Part shown: in pieces, positions 22,223-35,920 of the stretch
Numbering within the stretch: the first letter of the stretch is position 1
How the letters are laid out: each line of letters opens with the position of its first letter
DNA from: Emydura subglobosa
Taxonomy: Eukaryota > Chordata > Testudines > Chelidae
Assembly: GCA_007922225.1 (NCBI GenBank)
Contig: ML679960.1
Location: 448,032-512,031 of the forward strand
Reading direction: 5' to 3'
DNA: 64,000 nt
The notes under the pieces: model-generated
The model's input: only the letters and a program-made list of their open reading frames with translations
Told to the model about the DNA's origin: nothing
Database searches by the model: none
Position numbers and translations under genes: made by a program

Positions 22223-24549
22223 CTAAAATCAATGCAGAAAATGACATCAATAAGTTTGAGATACACAGTAGATTTAGTTTTTGCTATAATTCCACTGAAA
22301 TGTATTCATGTATTGGTTTGTAGAAATAAAACTTTACTGTCATAGAGGCACTATGTGTTAAATCTAAGAATTGAAGAAAGTCCACTCTATTCAGGTCTAT
22401 TAAAAATTCTCCATCTCTCACCTGGTTCTTCCATCCATGAAGGTGATGGGCATGCCATGAGGGGGGAAACAAGCAGTTTACATGGGGCTCAGTCCCCACA
22501 ACACTTGCTACAGGGTGATAGTCGTATTTCCATGGTAGTCAATGGGACTACCCACTGCACTATAAACAGCGGTGTTTACAGGGATGGGCCCATAGTTCTG
22601 AAGTGACCACCACCAACCAGTCCTGTGTGTGGGGGGGAGGGGGAGGGAACCAAGTTGATCTCTCTTTGTCCAAAAAGGTGAGGGAGATCAACATACAGCC
22701 TTTGGGAAAATGGCTATTGAGGGAAATAGTCCTGAACTGAACTACTTTTATTCCTTGATTAATTTGTGGAAGCAGGAGATAATTTTTAGATCTTTTACAC
22801 TTTTTAACAACTATAATCAGCTTCTAATTAAAAATATGTAACATTCGTAGTCATAAGAAATAATCAGTTAGTAAAATATTATATACTCTTAAAATCTGTA
22901 TTAATAGAACTTCAGAATTCCTGCCTAAATAAACCTAGATTTACCTTGTAGTTTTCAGCAAATTTAAAACTCACTTTCACTATTTACATCAAGAAGGCAT
23001 GTGCGTGTGACCAGAAAAAAAAATTATTTGCAAGTGAAAAGCAAGCATGGTTTTAGAACTTAAAATCCACTTAAAGGCATTTTGCTAATCATGAGAAAGA
23101 TTAAACGATTTACCAACCCATTTTCAAGATCGGCTTATGATTTCCCGATCCCTAATATCTAGGTATACAGAAACAGAATTATGCTTAAGAACTGCTATGC
23201 TTATTTTATCAGTAATGCCAGTGGCATATAGCTGCTTCTGGTAATTTTAGAAATTTATTCCACTGAAAGGATTTAATCTCCAGTAAAGCAGCTCAATTCT
23301 TTGGGTAACCAGCAGATGGAAAAGGACCTATAATAAACTCTATCTACAGCCAAAAGTGTTCTTCCATGTCTGAGAAATGCAAGAAAAAGTATAATATGGA
23401 TATCCAGATTTGTAACTAGTTTTCTACATTTTGTACTCCCTGTGATGCTGGGGGCATATCGTAACTTGTTCAGTGGCAAGTATCAGAGAGTTTGAAAAGA
23501 GTGCATGGTTTCTTCAGCGTGAATGTTCAACTAAACTTCTTTCTGACCATTTCTAACGGGTATCCAGATGAAAGTTAAAGGACTCGTTGGAACTTTATAG
23601 AGGTAAAAAATTAAAAAGAGGGTCACATTCTCTCACTAAACCTGTTCTACATTATCAGATTCTCTAAGCAATAATGGCCAAATTCTACCCTTTTTACATA
23701 AATGCAATGAAAGTTGTATATACGTAGCCAAGGACAATTTTTGGGTCTAAAACAGGTTTCTTCAAGGTCCAATAATAAGCACATATTGGGATTTAAGAAT
23801 GGTTTAAGCTATTGCTGACACAATAATGGCTACTACGTTTGCTTTTCAAGGCATCACACAACCAGCATGTAACTTACAGTACTTTCAGATATCGGTGTAT
23901 GAAAACCACTAGGTACTGTAAAACCAAAGTTGATTCACTTCTGTCTGAACGGTGAAATATGACTAGATGTGAGAAAAGGTTAAGAAATGTTAGTACAATT
24001 AAGCCAGGTATATAAATTATCTATGAAAGAGCACAACTTTAAAGAAAAAGCGAACACAATACATTGTAGGACACAAGGACTGTTTTGTGTAGGATAGGCT
24101 ACTGAACAGCTGGTAATAGTTTTCTGTCACTACCTAATGCTGAACACTTTTTGGGCATCATGGGCCTAATCCAGTGTCCATTGGACTCAACAGAAAGACT
24201 CCCTTTGACTTCAAAGGATCAGGCCCTATATAAATAATCAATGCAATATCTACTCCAGATTCGAATGGGTAAAAGCCTCCACAACTCATTAAGAATCTTA
24301 TGAGTTATTCAGTTCCCTGGTGGGGGAGGGAAGAGGCTTTTAATGGAATTGAAAACAGTGAATTTAAATTCTTTTTAGATCGATTAAGCGTGTATTTAAA
24401 TTAATATAAGACATTATCAAGCCTGGCATAACTCATCTTAACTATAGTCACCTAGACCAAAATTTTCAAACTTGGATGCCCATAGTCAGTCACCTGAGTA
24501 CTTGACTTGTTCACTGAGGCATCTAAAGAGATATTGAATCCCAGTATGT
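22223..24549. other. Large intron, left part
   Basis: No exon found. A foldback repeat of the CCTGATCC type lies at about 24163-24236 (GGGCCTAATCC and GGATCAGGCCCT as inverted ends). A further diverged foldback remnant is near 24455-24535. A G-rich patch is at 22628-22650. Confidence 0.45.
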
Positions 24550-25732
24550 GCCCAATGTATGCTAGGTGCAAGGTAGGTAGTGAGAAAGTAATTCTTATAT
24601 GATGATTGCTTGTGGCTATATGAAATGAGTTCAGTTTCTATGGATGTGGCACACTACACCCCATGTACACCCTTATGGTGTGATGGTGTATCATTCACGT
24701 TCACCCTTACAGTGTAACTGTATATTGTTTAGTGCAAAGTATGCCATGTAAAGTGCTTTTGGAATGCTCATGGTATACTGAACATTATTGCTATGGTAGG
24801 ATGTTTCTTGCAATGTCATATGTATGGTTTTGAAGCTCTGCTATGTAATATTCCCAAATGTGTGTCTCACATGGCTTGAAGCATATTTAGGCAAATACTA
24901 AAAGCAGGGAGGTAGTTCACGCCTCACTAAGGCAGGCATAAAACAACCCAGCTCTTCCAGGAACAATGCACTAGCTTAAGCATTTGATAAGATGATGATC
25001 ATTGACTCAGGAGATGGAGAAGACCATGCAAGAATACTGTTGGTCACCTGACCCAGAAAGGGGCACAGGGACATTTGAAAAGGGAGGACATTTTGGTCTC
25101 TCACAACTCAGCTACAAACAACATGAAGCAACTGAAGCATTGACCAGAGGAAAGCCTGGTTGGAGGCCAACCAACCAGTATGTGGTGAGAACTATCTAAG
25201 ACTGTAAAGTTGTTGAAAGGGTTAAGCTTAGTTTAGAATGCGATTTGCCTTTGTTTACTTTTGATTAAATCTGACCTGCCTTCCTCTGGCTTATAATCAC
25301 TTAAAATCTTTTTGTACTTAATACATTTATTTGTTTATTTTATCTAAAGCAGTGCATGTGGTTGAGGTGTGTGTAGAGACTTCATTTAAAATGACAGAGC
25401 TGGTGCATATCAATTTCTTTGATAAATTGACGAACACACAAGTTTGTGGGGTCCAGTGGGCAGCACTGAACTCTGTAAGACATCAGTTCCTAGGGTTGCA
25501 TCTGTGGCTGGGGATATGGCTGGGGGTCATACCACTGCATAATTCCATGAGTGGCCGGCCAGAGGCACTCACTCACTGAATTGGGGGGCCAATTTGCTTG
25601 CTGGTGGCTGTGCGTGAGCAGCCCAGGAGAGGGGGTTCACGCAACAAAGCAGAGTGAGATGCGCTCCAGGAGTGGGGGATTTGGGTGACACAGCGATATA
25701 CCAGTCCAGATTGCAGAGGGGAACATCACAAT
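24550..25732 (+). mobile_element. Probable LTR of an endogenous retrovirus (noncoding)
   Basis: The stretch from about 25240 (TTAATACATTTATTTG polyadenylation-like tract) to the end GGGAACATCACA parallels the LTR-like sequence at 33900-34952 in layout: a T-rich region, a GTGTGT segment, the GAGTGGCCGGCCAGAGGCAC region, and an ATCACA end. No retroviral genes are visible. The left limit is a guess. Confidence 0.45.
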
Positions 25733-28700
25733 GGGATAAGCACCTATGTCTCCATCAGTCTTGGGAATAAACTATCACCCTGTAAGGCAATCTCAGTTGA
25801 GAAGCCAAGGCACGAATGGGATGGAAAACTGAACCAATCTCTTAGTCTTACAGGTAGCATGCCACTGTTCTCTACTGCACCTATTCTGTAGACAGAGGAT
25901 TCATATTTATCTAGCTATTTATATCATATTCATCACTATGATAAACAAATGGCTGACAAGATCTAAAAATATATTTCAGGATCTGGTGCTGTCAATACAG
26001 CAACTGAATTGGCTCTATTTGTTTTTGGGGTTTTTTTAAATGGTAATTCCATTTAACATGACCTTGCCCCAGCATCAACTGTCTGAACATGTTTTTCACC
26101 CAGAGTCTTAACAGCAGAAGGAAGAGCAGCAGAGTTAAAGTATAGTACGCTATTATGTCCCAACAGAGCTAACAAAAAGCATGAAATATTTTCCTGGTAT
26201 GAGTAAGTCAGTACAGGAAGGATAAATTGACCAAGGCAAGCACATCCACTGCATAAGAAATCCTACTGGCAGAAGCAAAATTCCATATAACAGGCCATCA
26301 CAATGCATTATGGTGTGTATTTTACTGCTGCTTTGCCAAGCTGCTGTGAAATACACTTGCTGCTGCTAGCAGCATATGTGCTAGTTAATTTGGGGACTAA
26401 ACAGTCATCCTTTTCAATGGATCAAGTTCATGCATGTTAATCAAGTGTACTTCCTACCATACTCTTGGCTGCTTGAATTCGGATAACAGCTGTTGCTCCC
26501 TATCTTCCTCCCTCTGGAGTACCAGTACAATAAAAGGTAAGATTTATTCTTAATCATTTAAAATAATACATATAAGCAATTTGCATTAAGTGGGCTTTTC
26601 CTATCAGCAATCAAATTTCAAGGTGATAAAGTTCAATCCCAGAACTCCAAAGAAAGTTTTAGCAGAAAACCAGATCATAGTATTTTTTACACATTTTCCT
26701 TCTCGTAATAATATGGAAACAAATGAGGCTATTTTAGACTTTTTTTTTTTTTTTTTTTTGTGAAATCAGCATTCATATCCATCACATCAACATCAAACAA
26801 AACAACTTTTCAATCCTCTGAGTGTAAAACTAAATTAACTAGGATTGGCCTGTCTGCAGGAACGGGTCAGCAAACGTACATGTGTGCCAATAGCTATCAT
26901 TCAGGCCTTCATCCTGCAAACACATGCACTCATGCATAAAACTTTATGTACACAAACAGTACTACTGAAGCCAAGGGGCCTTACAGCTAAGCATGTACAT
27001 AAGTGTTTGCAGGACCGTGTCCCTTGGTAACTGCTATTTGCATGTCCAGAATCATGTTTTGAGTAAGACCATTACAAGGAACATGTGTCAGGGCATTCAA
27101 ATGCCAGTCACTTATCAAGTGGGCAATTAATCTGGTCTACAGAAAAGCCAGCATACAGTAAAGCTGATCTTCCTTATGTAACATTATCATAATATACAGT
27201 CAAAACACATAATATACAGTCAAACAAGAGCATACTGGCCCGCTCCAGCGATGGCACAAGTTAGACCAGACTGGGAACAACTCTTAACTTGTGCCAACTT
27301 GTAACAATTCTCAAGGGACCACATGCCATTGGGAGGTAGCCAGAGCACGATAACTCCAGCTGGGGACTTATGGACAGCTTTGACTCCAGCTCCAGCAGTC
27401 ACAGTGAGGGGGAATGCAGAGATGAACTGGGCTAATGGAGACACTGGATTTCAGTAGCATGTTCCACCCCTCCCCAGGAAGCTTCCACAGCAGCAACACA
27501 CCTTTACAGCCTCCATGCATTTCTGCTACATCAGCCCTGCTACACTCTATCCAGCTCATCACCACTATCACCAGACACCCCAGGATTGTCAGAAACTACT
27601 CACCCACTCTGTTGCTGCTTGCTTCATTCACTTGTTGACAACTGATATTTCCTGTTGGCTGGAGTCCCCATAACTTTCTGCTATTGTCCTCCTGATCTTT
27701 ACCTTTAAGCTTTCCTCCTAAGTCATTTGCTGATTTTTTTCATAAAGGATAATCACCATCCACAAGAACATGATCCTCTTACAACTTAACCTCTCAATTT
27801 CCACTTCCCTTCAGCTTCTAGAAACCCACCCAAGGCATCATCTTCATGCCAGTTCCTTCACATTTACCACCCTGTCCTTTGTATCACAGCAACAAGCAAA
27901 CCACTCAGCGTACACTACTATATTTCTTTTATGCCCTCACATAAACCCTTCCCTGTATTCTTTATTTCTTGCTGTGCTGTCATCACTCTAACCATATCTC
28001 CAAAAACAGCCTCCTTCATCATTTCCAGTCCGGTTTCACCCCCTTTCGAACACCAGCATGATTAACAAACCAGAGCTACACAGCATGAGCCACATTCTTG
28101 TCGTTACCTTCAAGGGGGCCAAGATTTGGCCATCTGGGATTAGGCCAGTTGAAGTATTTGCCAATTTGTAAACAACTGGTATGTTACTGGATTTGGTCTG
28201 GACCTTTGTTGATATTTCCCCTCTATGCCTTCTGTTTTTTACACCATGACTAGGTAGGTAGTTATAATACTATGTATTCTGGAAGAGAGAGATTAGAAGG
28301 GCCATTATTCAAACAAAACAAAAGTTGCTAACGGGGGACCACTTTGGTTTCCTCTCTCTTTAATTTGGTCTTTTCTCTATTTGTCTACTCATATAGAACA
28401 TAAAATATTTTCTCCATCTTTGCTATCCCCAGCAGACTGGAATTACTATCTGCCATTCTGGTCATCAAAAAAGATGTACTGGATATCAGTGGAAGGGTAA
28501 CAAAATTTTCTTTCCCTCACAGATCAAGGCTGGCAGTTAGATTGACTAGGTTTTCACTGCATCCATACAAGCCAGTATTTTGTTCAGACTGATGATTTCA
28601 GCCTTGAATCAGCTGTCATCAACAGTGTACTGTGCATGTTATCATTTATAGACACGACCTCAGTGTCATATTGCAGAGTAATGAGAACATGAGGCAGTCT

Positions 28701-31108
28701 AATCCATAATAACTATAAATATAACTATTCATAAAGTAATTAGTGGTTCAAAAGCAGCATTTACTGTTTACTGTGACTTAATACACCATGGAACACTTAC
28801 TTGCACTAATAAAAAAATTAAATTAAATAAATATGTATATCAAAGCAGTCTTAAAATGTGGATGTAGTCTGCTGACTGCTGAAAAAATGGCATCAGAGCA
28901 TTACAATATTTATTGCATCTCAGTTAGTCTATACCAGATATGCACAGTTTACAAATTCTGATTGATAATCCAAAGTAACACTAAGTATATTAAAATCTAC
29001 AGCAAGAAATAGGCCTAGAGTCATTTACAGCAGATAATTTTGTGGTATTCCACATGCATTTTCACTCAAAACACGGTACTGATCCCACTGAAGGCTAATT
29101 CGGTTATAAATGTGACAATACGGACGTAATTTGGCCTGCAGATACTGGTAATAATGCACAAGGTGATAAGAACTCAGATTGACAGAATCTCCAATGCCTC
29201 CGTTCAGGTGCCCAGATTCAGCACAGCCTACAGCCACAAAGACTTGCAATTGCAGGGACAGTCTTATTCAGCCCCAGCCTCCAGCATGCCCAGAGTGGAT
29301 GGAATCTTTGGGAAATTTAGCTGCTAAAACCTAAGAAGTCTCTACTGAGCATGTGCAAACTGCGATTTTTCTAACGCTTATAAATTGACCAAATTTGTGT
29401 GGTATTTCATGGAAAGGGAAAGGCACATTCCTGATACAAAGATCACCTGCCAAATTTCAAGTCCCTGCTCTAGAGCATGGAAGTGCTAGAGCTTTTCAAA
29501 TAAAAGGTCAACAGAATTTTTTAACATGGGCAAAAGAAACAGTTTTTTCCTAACCTTGTTCTCTGAGATGCCGGAACCATTTTGGGTGAATTTCTGCAAA
29601 CAATTTCAGTCTGAGGCAGACACATGATGACGTATACTGGGAAGATACTTAGGAACCATTGTATTGGTGGCAGAGGACAAAATGTGGTTAAAATATCATG
29701 CCAGATCATGACCAATTCATTTTACAGCCATTTGCTGGGCATTCTCCCTTAGAGAAATATGAAATTCAAATCTGTTTTTAATTACATCACAGTTATTAGA
29801 AACTTTATTAGCCACTGACCTTACATTAAATAAGATGAAAAAAAGAGAAGACTCCCTCGTAATACATGCTCTAAGCTCCAAAGTTGAGTCCATGTTGAGA
29901 CCAGTGGGACAGACAACTATCCTACCACAGGACCTGTGCTTGAGGAATTATCATCATCTATTACTTATTATAGTGCCATAAATGTGTATGCAATTCTCTG
30001 CCCTGTCTCCAGATAATTTGGAGAGTCCAAGTTCCTAGTTTGACTGCCATAACTTTAGCTCTCTGTAACACAGCTCAACCATCTAACTGAAAAGACTAAA
30101 TGAAATTAACTGCAAACAATATCTTAATTAAAGCAAAGCAAGAGGAAATAAATGAATGTGCAATTTTCTGCTCATTAGAATTAGAACAGTGGTATAATTG
30201 ATCTGAAATACTGGTTAAGGATTAGATTCAGCAGTGTCTGACATTCGGTGTGCTCTAGTTCCTACAATCAGTTATTCTGTTATTAATTATGATTGTTGTT
30301 CCTGCAACACTTTATTGTAGATTATGGGTAATGTTTGGCAAGGCAAGAATCAATATTTTAGGCGTAACTTTACCATTCTGTATTCTTGTGAATACTAACA
30401 AAATTCAATAGAACAGGAATAAAAAACAAAGTTAACACACAAACAAACAGTCTGTAGAAAAGGTAGTTAACAATTAAGTTTTTAAGATGACCAGATATGT
30501 GAATAGACCTGGTCTAAAAATATTTTCAAGTCCAAACAGTGCATTCACATCAAGCAGCTAAAACATTTTGCAAATTGCTGAAGGGAAGTAATTTAAAAAA
30601 GATTACTCTTCGATTGAACCAGAAATCTATAAACAGGAGAGATTAATTTTTGCATTCCTGCTGATGGAACACTAGTTGTTCATTTCTAGGAAACGGTTTA
30701 CCATAATATGTTTCCTAATTATTTCCAAAAGAACATAAGAATACCATACTGGATCAGACTGGTGACTCAGAGCAGCATATGTTAATGAGATGAGCAGGTG
30801 CAGGACCAGATCATTTTGCATGCGTTTTTGACAGAGCTCATCAACTTCATCGATGTCTTCAGAAATATGCAAGAGATTTAGTGGCACTAATATAACTAAT
30901 CATACAATAACTAATCATACAACTAATAACTAATCATTAATCATAATAAATAGTACAAATAACTAATAACAAATCAAACAAACTCTGCCCTGTGCTGCTC
31001 ACTCCAACTCCCTGACCCCAGTTCCCTCCCAAGGTGGGTCTACACTTCAAGCTGGAGGTGACACAGCTTTCCAGCTTGAGGAGACACAACTGTGGTAGCT
31101 ATGACTGA
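25733..31108. other. Large intron, middle part
   Basis: No exon found. Present are a T-run at about 26741-26759, a 20-bp local duplication of AATATACAGTCAAA near 27188-27225, a C/T-rich block at 27430-28060 that may be an old LINE remnant (unproven), and AACTAATCAT-type repeats at 30895-30980. A bent AT-rich tract is at 28805-28845. Otherwise unique-looking. Confidence 0.4.
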
Positions 31109-31402
31109 GGCTATGTCTACATTGACAGTGGCAAATTCGCCGCCACCAGATCGATTTTTCCAGTTCAATTGAGCGGCAGTGAAGACACGCTCTATCGATC
31201 CAGAGGTGGATTTAATAAAAACACCTCCCCAAAAAGTGTAGCGCTGCGTCGACGGGTATGCATTTCCCGTCAGCGCAGTGCAGCGAGGACAGCACGCTAA
31301 ACAGACGGGACGAAGTCGACGGGAGTTATGCAAGCTACTCTGCATAGCTTGCGTGACTCCCATTGACTGCCGCCAAATTTTGCCAGCAGCGTAGACCAGG
31401 CC
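31109..31402. mobile_element. PIF/Harbinger-type MITE (294 bp)
   Basis: Ends GGCTATGTCTACATTGACAG and, reversed, GGCCTGGTCTACGCTGCTGG. Flanked by the 3-bp repeats TGA on both sides (31106-31108 and 31403-31405), the target size of PIF/Harbinger elements. The termini resemble those of the full element at 52764-56714, so it may have been moved by that kind of transposase. The long open frame across it is not a gene. Confidence 0.85.
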
Positions 31403-33047
31403 TGAGTATAGCCACAGTAACATGAGCAGTAGGAGCCAATGGGTCAGATGGGAACATAGTCGGGGCAGTTAGACCCTCCCACTGTTCAAGCTTTTGCTCT
31501 ATCAAGCTAGTGAGCTTGCTTGATCACAGCTAACACAGACATCCTTGAGCTGGAATTGACATCTTCAGCTCAAAGTGTAGATATACCCCCACTCTCCTCA
31601 CCTTAGATTCACTCCACACATTCTCCCTTTACCCTCCTCTCTTGTCCTTTCCCCCTCAGTTCCCTTCTTTTCAATGTCCTTCTTCCTTCCCTTTAGCTTA
31701 TTCTCTCCAAACTAAACCACAATCAATAAATGAATGAATAAATAAAATAAATGGTAGAAAACGTGACATTTTCTGCCATTCCACTGTTCATTCTGCTTGT
31801 ATATCCATCCTGTATCTGTGCTGTCTATTTAGACTGTAAGCAGGGACTGTGTATTACTATGTGTTTACACAGCACCTAGCACATCGAGGCCCATTCTTGG
31901 CTGGCCCTAAGGCGCTACCGTAATAAACATGATTAATGGATAAACTCTACTGCACATGTGCAAATGACAGCTTTTTGCAGCTCATAACTTGGTCAAATCC
32001 AGACAAATTTTCACAGACAATGAAAAGTATTTTTCTGACCCCAGGACTAGCTCCCTGACCAATTTCAATTTCCTACATCAAATTCTAAAGCTAGTAAAGG
32101 TGTTCAAAAAAGGCAGTATTGATAAGCTTCTTTCTCAGAAAGCCTGAATCTCTTTCACAAAAAAACTCTCACACATACATAAAAACACAGAGAGGCAGGA
32201 ACCAAAACAGGAACATTTCAGCCAAAAGGGTACATTCTGGCAAAGTTTTAAGAATATTGTGCTGTACTAAGTATACTAAGTATATTACATTTATACAGTT
32301 ACCTTTATCAGTCAAATTTGTAATCTCATCAAAGATTGAAAAATCAGGCTTGTTTGACAAGACCTATTGTCCATAAGAAAAAGCTAAAAGCTTTCTTACT
32401 ATAATTTTAAAATGCAGTAGCCATTGTAGGTAACTGATCTGGAAAGACCAGCCTACAAGAACACAGGGAGAAAACAAAACTTTTACCTTTGTTGCTCCAG
32501 GAGAGAGAGAGTGAATAAAAACAGGCAGGCTCAAATGAGCTTTTCTTCCCTCATTAGGCAATACAATTTATGATTCAACTACCCTTTGTAACTGATTACT
32601 GTAATAATTCATCCATGTTTCCTCTTTGCTAAATTACTATTAGTTAAAGGTAATCAAGAACTCAAACATTTAAGCAATTTGGGCCTGATCCAAAGCCCAC
32701 AGTAATCAATGGGAGCTTTTCCATTGACTTCAATGGGCTTTGAATCAGGCCTTTTATCTAGTCTTGAGAGCAGGCTATTCTTTTACCAAATGGTGGCTGT
32801 TTAAAAGATGCTTGGAGATTTCAAATGTTAATACCTGTCCAGGTGCAAATGGCTTAACACATGGTTATAGCAAAGAAAGTAATTTATTTCATGAATATGA
32901 TCCCCAGTGGTGTGGGTGTGAGTGAGAAAGCTGTTGCACATATATGCACTCACACACATACACGCATGTATACATACACACATTTTAAATTTGTGGATAT
33001 ACATATACACCTATAGAGAATGCAAAAAACCTAGCAGTTATTCTTAC
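31403..33047. other. Large intron, right part
   Basis: At about 31826-31925 lies a repeat tail with TTTAGACTGTAAGC and CAGCACCTAGCACA, which I know as a common reptilian SINE/LINE tail (related tails at 37305 and 48050). A CA/TA-rich tract is at 32937-33010. The palindrome at 32681 is listed separately. No exon. Confidence 0.5.
32681..32752. repeat. Near-perfect 72-bp foldback repeat
   Basis: GGGCCTGATCCAAAGCCCAC at the left pairs with GGGCTTTGAATCAGGCC at the right; the inner arms are AATGGGAGC and TTGACTTCAATGG. Similar foldbacks are at 24163, 45285 and 50937, so this is a dispersed family. Confidence 0.85.
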
Positions 33048-33154
33048 CGATTCAATGCAAATGCATAATGAAATTTAATGTTATGCTGATCAGCCAGGTC
33101 ACAGGTAGGCAGCATCTCCAGTGTTTCCACCAGCTTCACCATAGCATCATAATC
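33048..33154 (-). CDS. MAP3K15: MAP3K15 exon: central region, [12 protein letters not shown] segment
   Basis: Encodes residues 122-156 and two bases of R157: [20 protein letters not shown] then [18 protein letters not shown] family signature [20 protein letters not shown] is obvious. Acceptor GATATCAG, donor GTAAGA. Confidence 0.97.
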
Positions 33155-33899
33155 CTGATATCAATTTAAAAAAAAAAAAATCAAAGAAAATATCACTAAA
33201 CAAAATCATTTGGTTAAATTTCCAGCTGGACCAGGTTCTTCACTTGGAAACGTTATCAAGTTAGTTACAATAATAATTACTGGTCACTGTGGACAAGGAC
33301 AACTCACATTCAGCAACAGGCGAGCTAGTTGCGCATAAACCCTGGTCTCAGCAGGGCATAGACTTATCTTGCTGATATGTTACATTATGTTGACCAGACC
33401 ACATGGGGTCAGCATCCTTTGACCCAACTTGATTGTTGTTCAAATTGCATTTAAATATGATTAAACTTCCTAATGAAGGGAGCCCTCAAACGAATGAGAA
33501 GGAACATCAAAAGATAACCAGCTTGTGGGAAGTTCATCACAGGCAATCAAATAGCTAGATAAACTAGGGTGGGATGAAAGGGACCTTAGAACAGAGAGCT
33601 GAATAATACAAGCCAAGATGGTAATCCCCCCCCTCTCTCTACCTGCTAATGATTGACAAAGATCTAATTTGGATACACCTACACTAAAAATGAAGATGTT
33701 ATTGCAGCATTGTGAAATCCTGTGTCCAAAAACAACATCCCAAAAACTCCCTATTCAACAATGTCATATAATTATGATATGTTCTGTACAGATTATGCCT
33801 TTTTTGGTATTATTTTAAAAGTCTTGATCTGCTAAACATTTATATCCTGTTGGATTGTGTGTGCTACCATTGTATATAAGATATAAATATTTTTATAAA
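33155..33899. other. Intron, no recognised gene
   Basis: A-run at about 33166-33180 beside the exon acceptor. Part of this stretch may be the upstream portion of the following LTR. Confidence 0.4.
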
Positions 33900-34952
33900 T
33901 GCTAAACATGTTGCAAGGCGGGAAACTCCCACACACAGCCTTTCAAGCACAACAACCGAGTGGCCAGACAGCGTTAATGGCTCTCTTTCACCCATTTAAG
34001 AATAGATTCTAAGAACAGGAATTGTTTACAGTAAAGGCTTTGCTGTAGGAAGCACATTTGAAATGGGGCTGGACTGACCAATGAGGTCACAAGCCTGATT
34101 GTTCTAGCAGCTGAAATAGACTATAAAAGGGGGGTTGTGACATCATCAATTCACTTGTCTTCTCTCTCTCTCCCCCGGAGCCAGACCCCAACTCAACACT
34201 TGAAGGATCATCTGGAAGACAAGGAAGACTTTGAAAGCAGGGAGGGGAGTCCCAGGCAGGGAAGGCTGCCCAGCCTGCATTTAAGAAACTTGTAAGCTTC
34301 TACCAGCTTACAAAAGTGAGACATTGCTAATTCGACTATTGGTAGTGTGTAGAACTTAGCCTGAGATCTTATGTTTATTTCATTCGGTAATTACTTTTAA
34401 TCTCTTTACAGTTGCCACTTATCATCACTTAAAATCTATTTTTCTGTAGTTAATAAAACTTGTTTAAAGTTTTATCTTAACGAGTGTGTTTTTTGAGTGA
34501 AGTGCTCAGGAAATCTCAGCTTAATAACATGTTTTCCACACAATGAGGGGGGAGTGGATTTATTAATATAATTTTGGGGCTAGGCTCCTTTTGGTGCAGT
34601 TCTTACAAACTGTGGGGGGCGGGTAATTGGCTGGTGCCTCTCTATTGTTCATTCGTGAGTGGCTAGGCAAGGCATTCATATAACTCAGCTGGGTGTGTCT
34701 CTGCCTGTAGCTGGCTATGTAAGTGTACCTTGCTGACAGCATCACAGTGAGAGGCAATCTAAGAACTTAACATTCATGCGATCTAGCTGGCGTGGTGCAT
34801 GCATGCGGTTGGGCTAGGTGATAACAGCGCCTGGCCCTGGAGGGGCTTGCTGCTTGTCACTAGCAAAGCATTGAGAGGGACAGCCCAGGCTGGAGAGTGA
34901 AGAGGGCATGGCATTCCCACAGTTTTCAGGTTACACCCCGGAGGACCCATCA
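33900..34952 (+). mobile_element. Probable LTR of an endogenous retrovirus (noncoding)
   Basis: Contains a TATA-like CTATAAAAGG at about 34120-34129, a CT-rich tract, then GTAGTTAATAAAACTTG (polyadenylation signal AATAAA near 34449) and a long U5-like region ending GGAGGACCCATCACA. The order promoter, poly(A) signal, U5-like end is that of a retroviral LTR, and I recognise the family from turtle sequences. No coding region attached. The left limit is approximate. Confidence 0.6.
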
Positions 34953-34959
34953 CAAGCGT

Positions 34960-35192
34960 GGGTGGGCCTACATGCGCTAACTTTAATGTAGGTAGTGTGG
35001 GTAACAATCGTGAGGTTACAGACCCTGGTATGGGCCAGCAACCCAGCGGGAGGCTTGTACTGGGGCACCAAAGCCTGTGCCACCACTTCCTCACTATCAC
35101 TGTTACCCATGCCAGCTAGATTAAAGATAGAGCAGGTATGCCAATTCACACGGCAATCACATCTTCATTTGCAGAGTAGATGTACCCTAAGG
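34960..35192. mobile_element. MITE-like element, GTACATCTAC-type ends
   Basis: The left edge GGGCCTACATGCGCTAAC and the right edge GAGTAGATGTACCCTAAGGG are imperfect inverted copies. No target duplication could be assigned. No open gene. Confidence 0.5.
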
Positions 35193-35751
35193 GAAGGGCA
35201 CAAGAAACAAAGGTGCTAACATCAGCAGAACAAATACTATATTTCTATACTATTGATGAAAATAAGTCTTAAGACAGATGTCACTCACAAAGATGGACAG
35301 TTCATAAGTATGATAAGTGAAGCCCTGTTTTACCAAAAACAGAGTTTTAAAAAAAATCCAAAAACTTGTTTTGGGTTTTTGGTGGGTTTTTTTGTGCGGG
35401 ATGGTTAAAACAAACACAACATTCCTTTTTATAGCAATTCTGGAACATAGTAAACCTGGGCTCTTGTAGCAAATGCTGAAATCACAACAAATTCTTTTTC
35501 TTCATTTCCACAGGCAAAAAGTTTGGATTTAAAAATTAAAAACCAAATAAACTTCTTCTTTTCATATATAAAAATAAAAATAATCTCCTTTAAAAACACA
35601 ATATAACTGGATTTAGTTTGAGATTAAGATACTACAGTGGCCCAAATTCAAGAAGATATCAAATAAACAGGCAACAAACAAGAACAACAATAAACAAGGG
35701 TTAAGCCCACTTGAAAAGAGAACCTTCCTTACTTTCATGCCAGTAACGTAC
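35193..35751. other. Intron, no recognised feature
   Basis: AT-rich; T/G-rich run near 35375-35400. Nothing recognised. Confidence 0.5.
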
Positions 35752-35920
35752 CTGGATATCTCGATAAGAAAGAAGCAGGTTTATGACAATGTCAGAAGTC
35801 AGTACTTCAGTATTATCCATACGGAGCTTAATCCTGGCCAGCTCCTTTGCTAGTTCATCTCCTTGATACTTGTCTCTAGCTTTTCTAATATCATTCAACA
35901 GTGTTTCCTTGCAGTATGCA
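35752..35920 (-). CDS. MAP3K15: MAP3K15 exon: start of helical regulatory region
   Basis: Encodes the end of C65 and residues 66-121: AYCKETLLNDIRKARDKYQG, DELAKELARIKLRMDNTEVL, TSDIVINLLLSYRDIQ. LLSYRDIQ is invariant in ASK kinases as far as I recall. Acceptor TTTCTTTAG, donor GTACGT, ending in phase 0. Confidence 0.97.

Noticed and set aside
31040..31423. 127-codon minus-strand ORF
   Set aside because: Spans a Harbinger MITE and its flanks on both sides; chance reading.
33900..34952. Possible full endogenous retrovirus
   Set aside because: Only LTR-like control sequence is visible; no gag, pol or env reading frames, primer-binding site or second LTR of the same family nearby.
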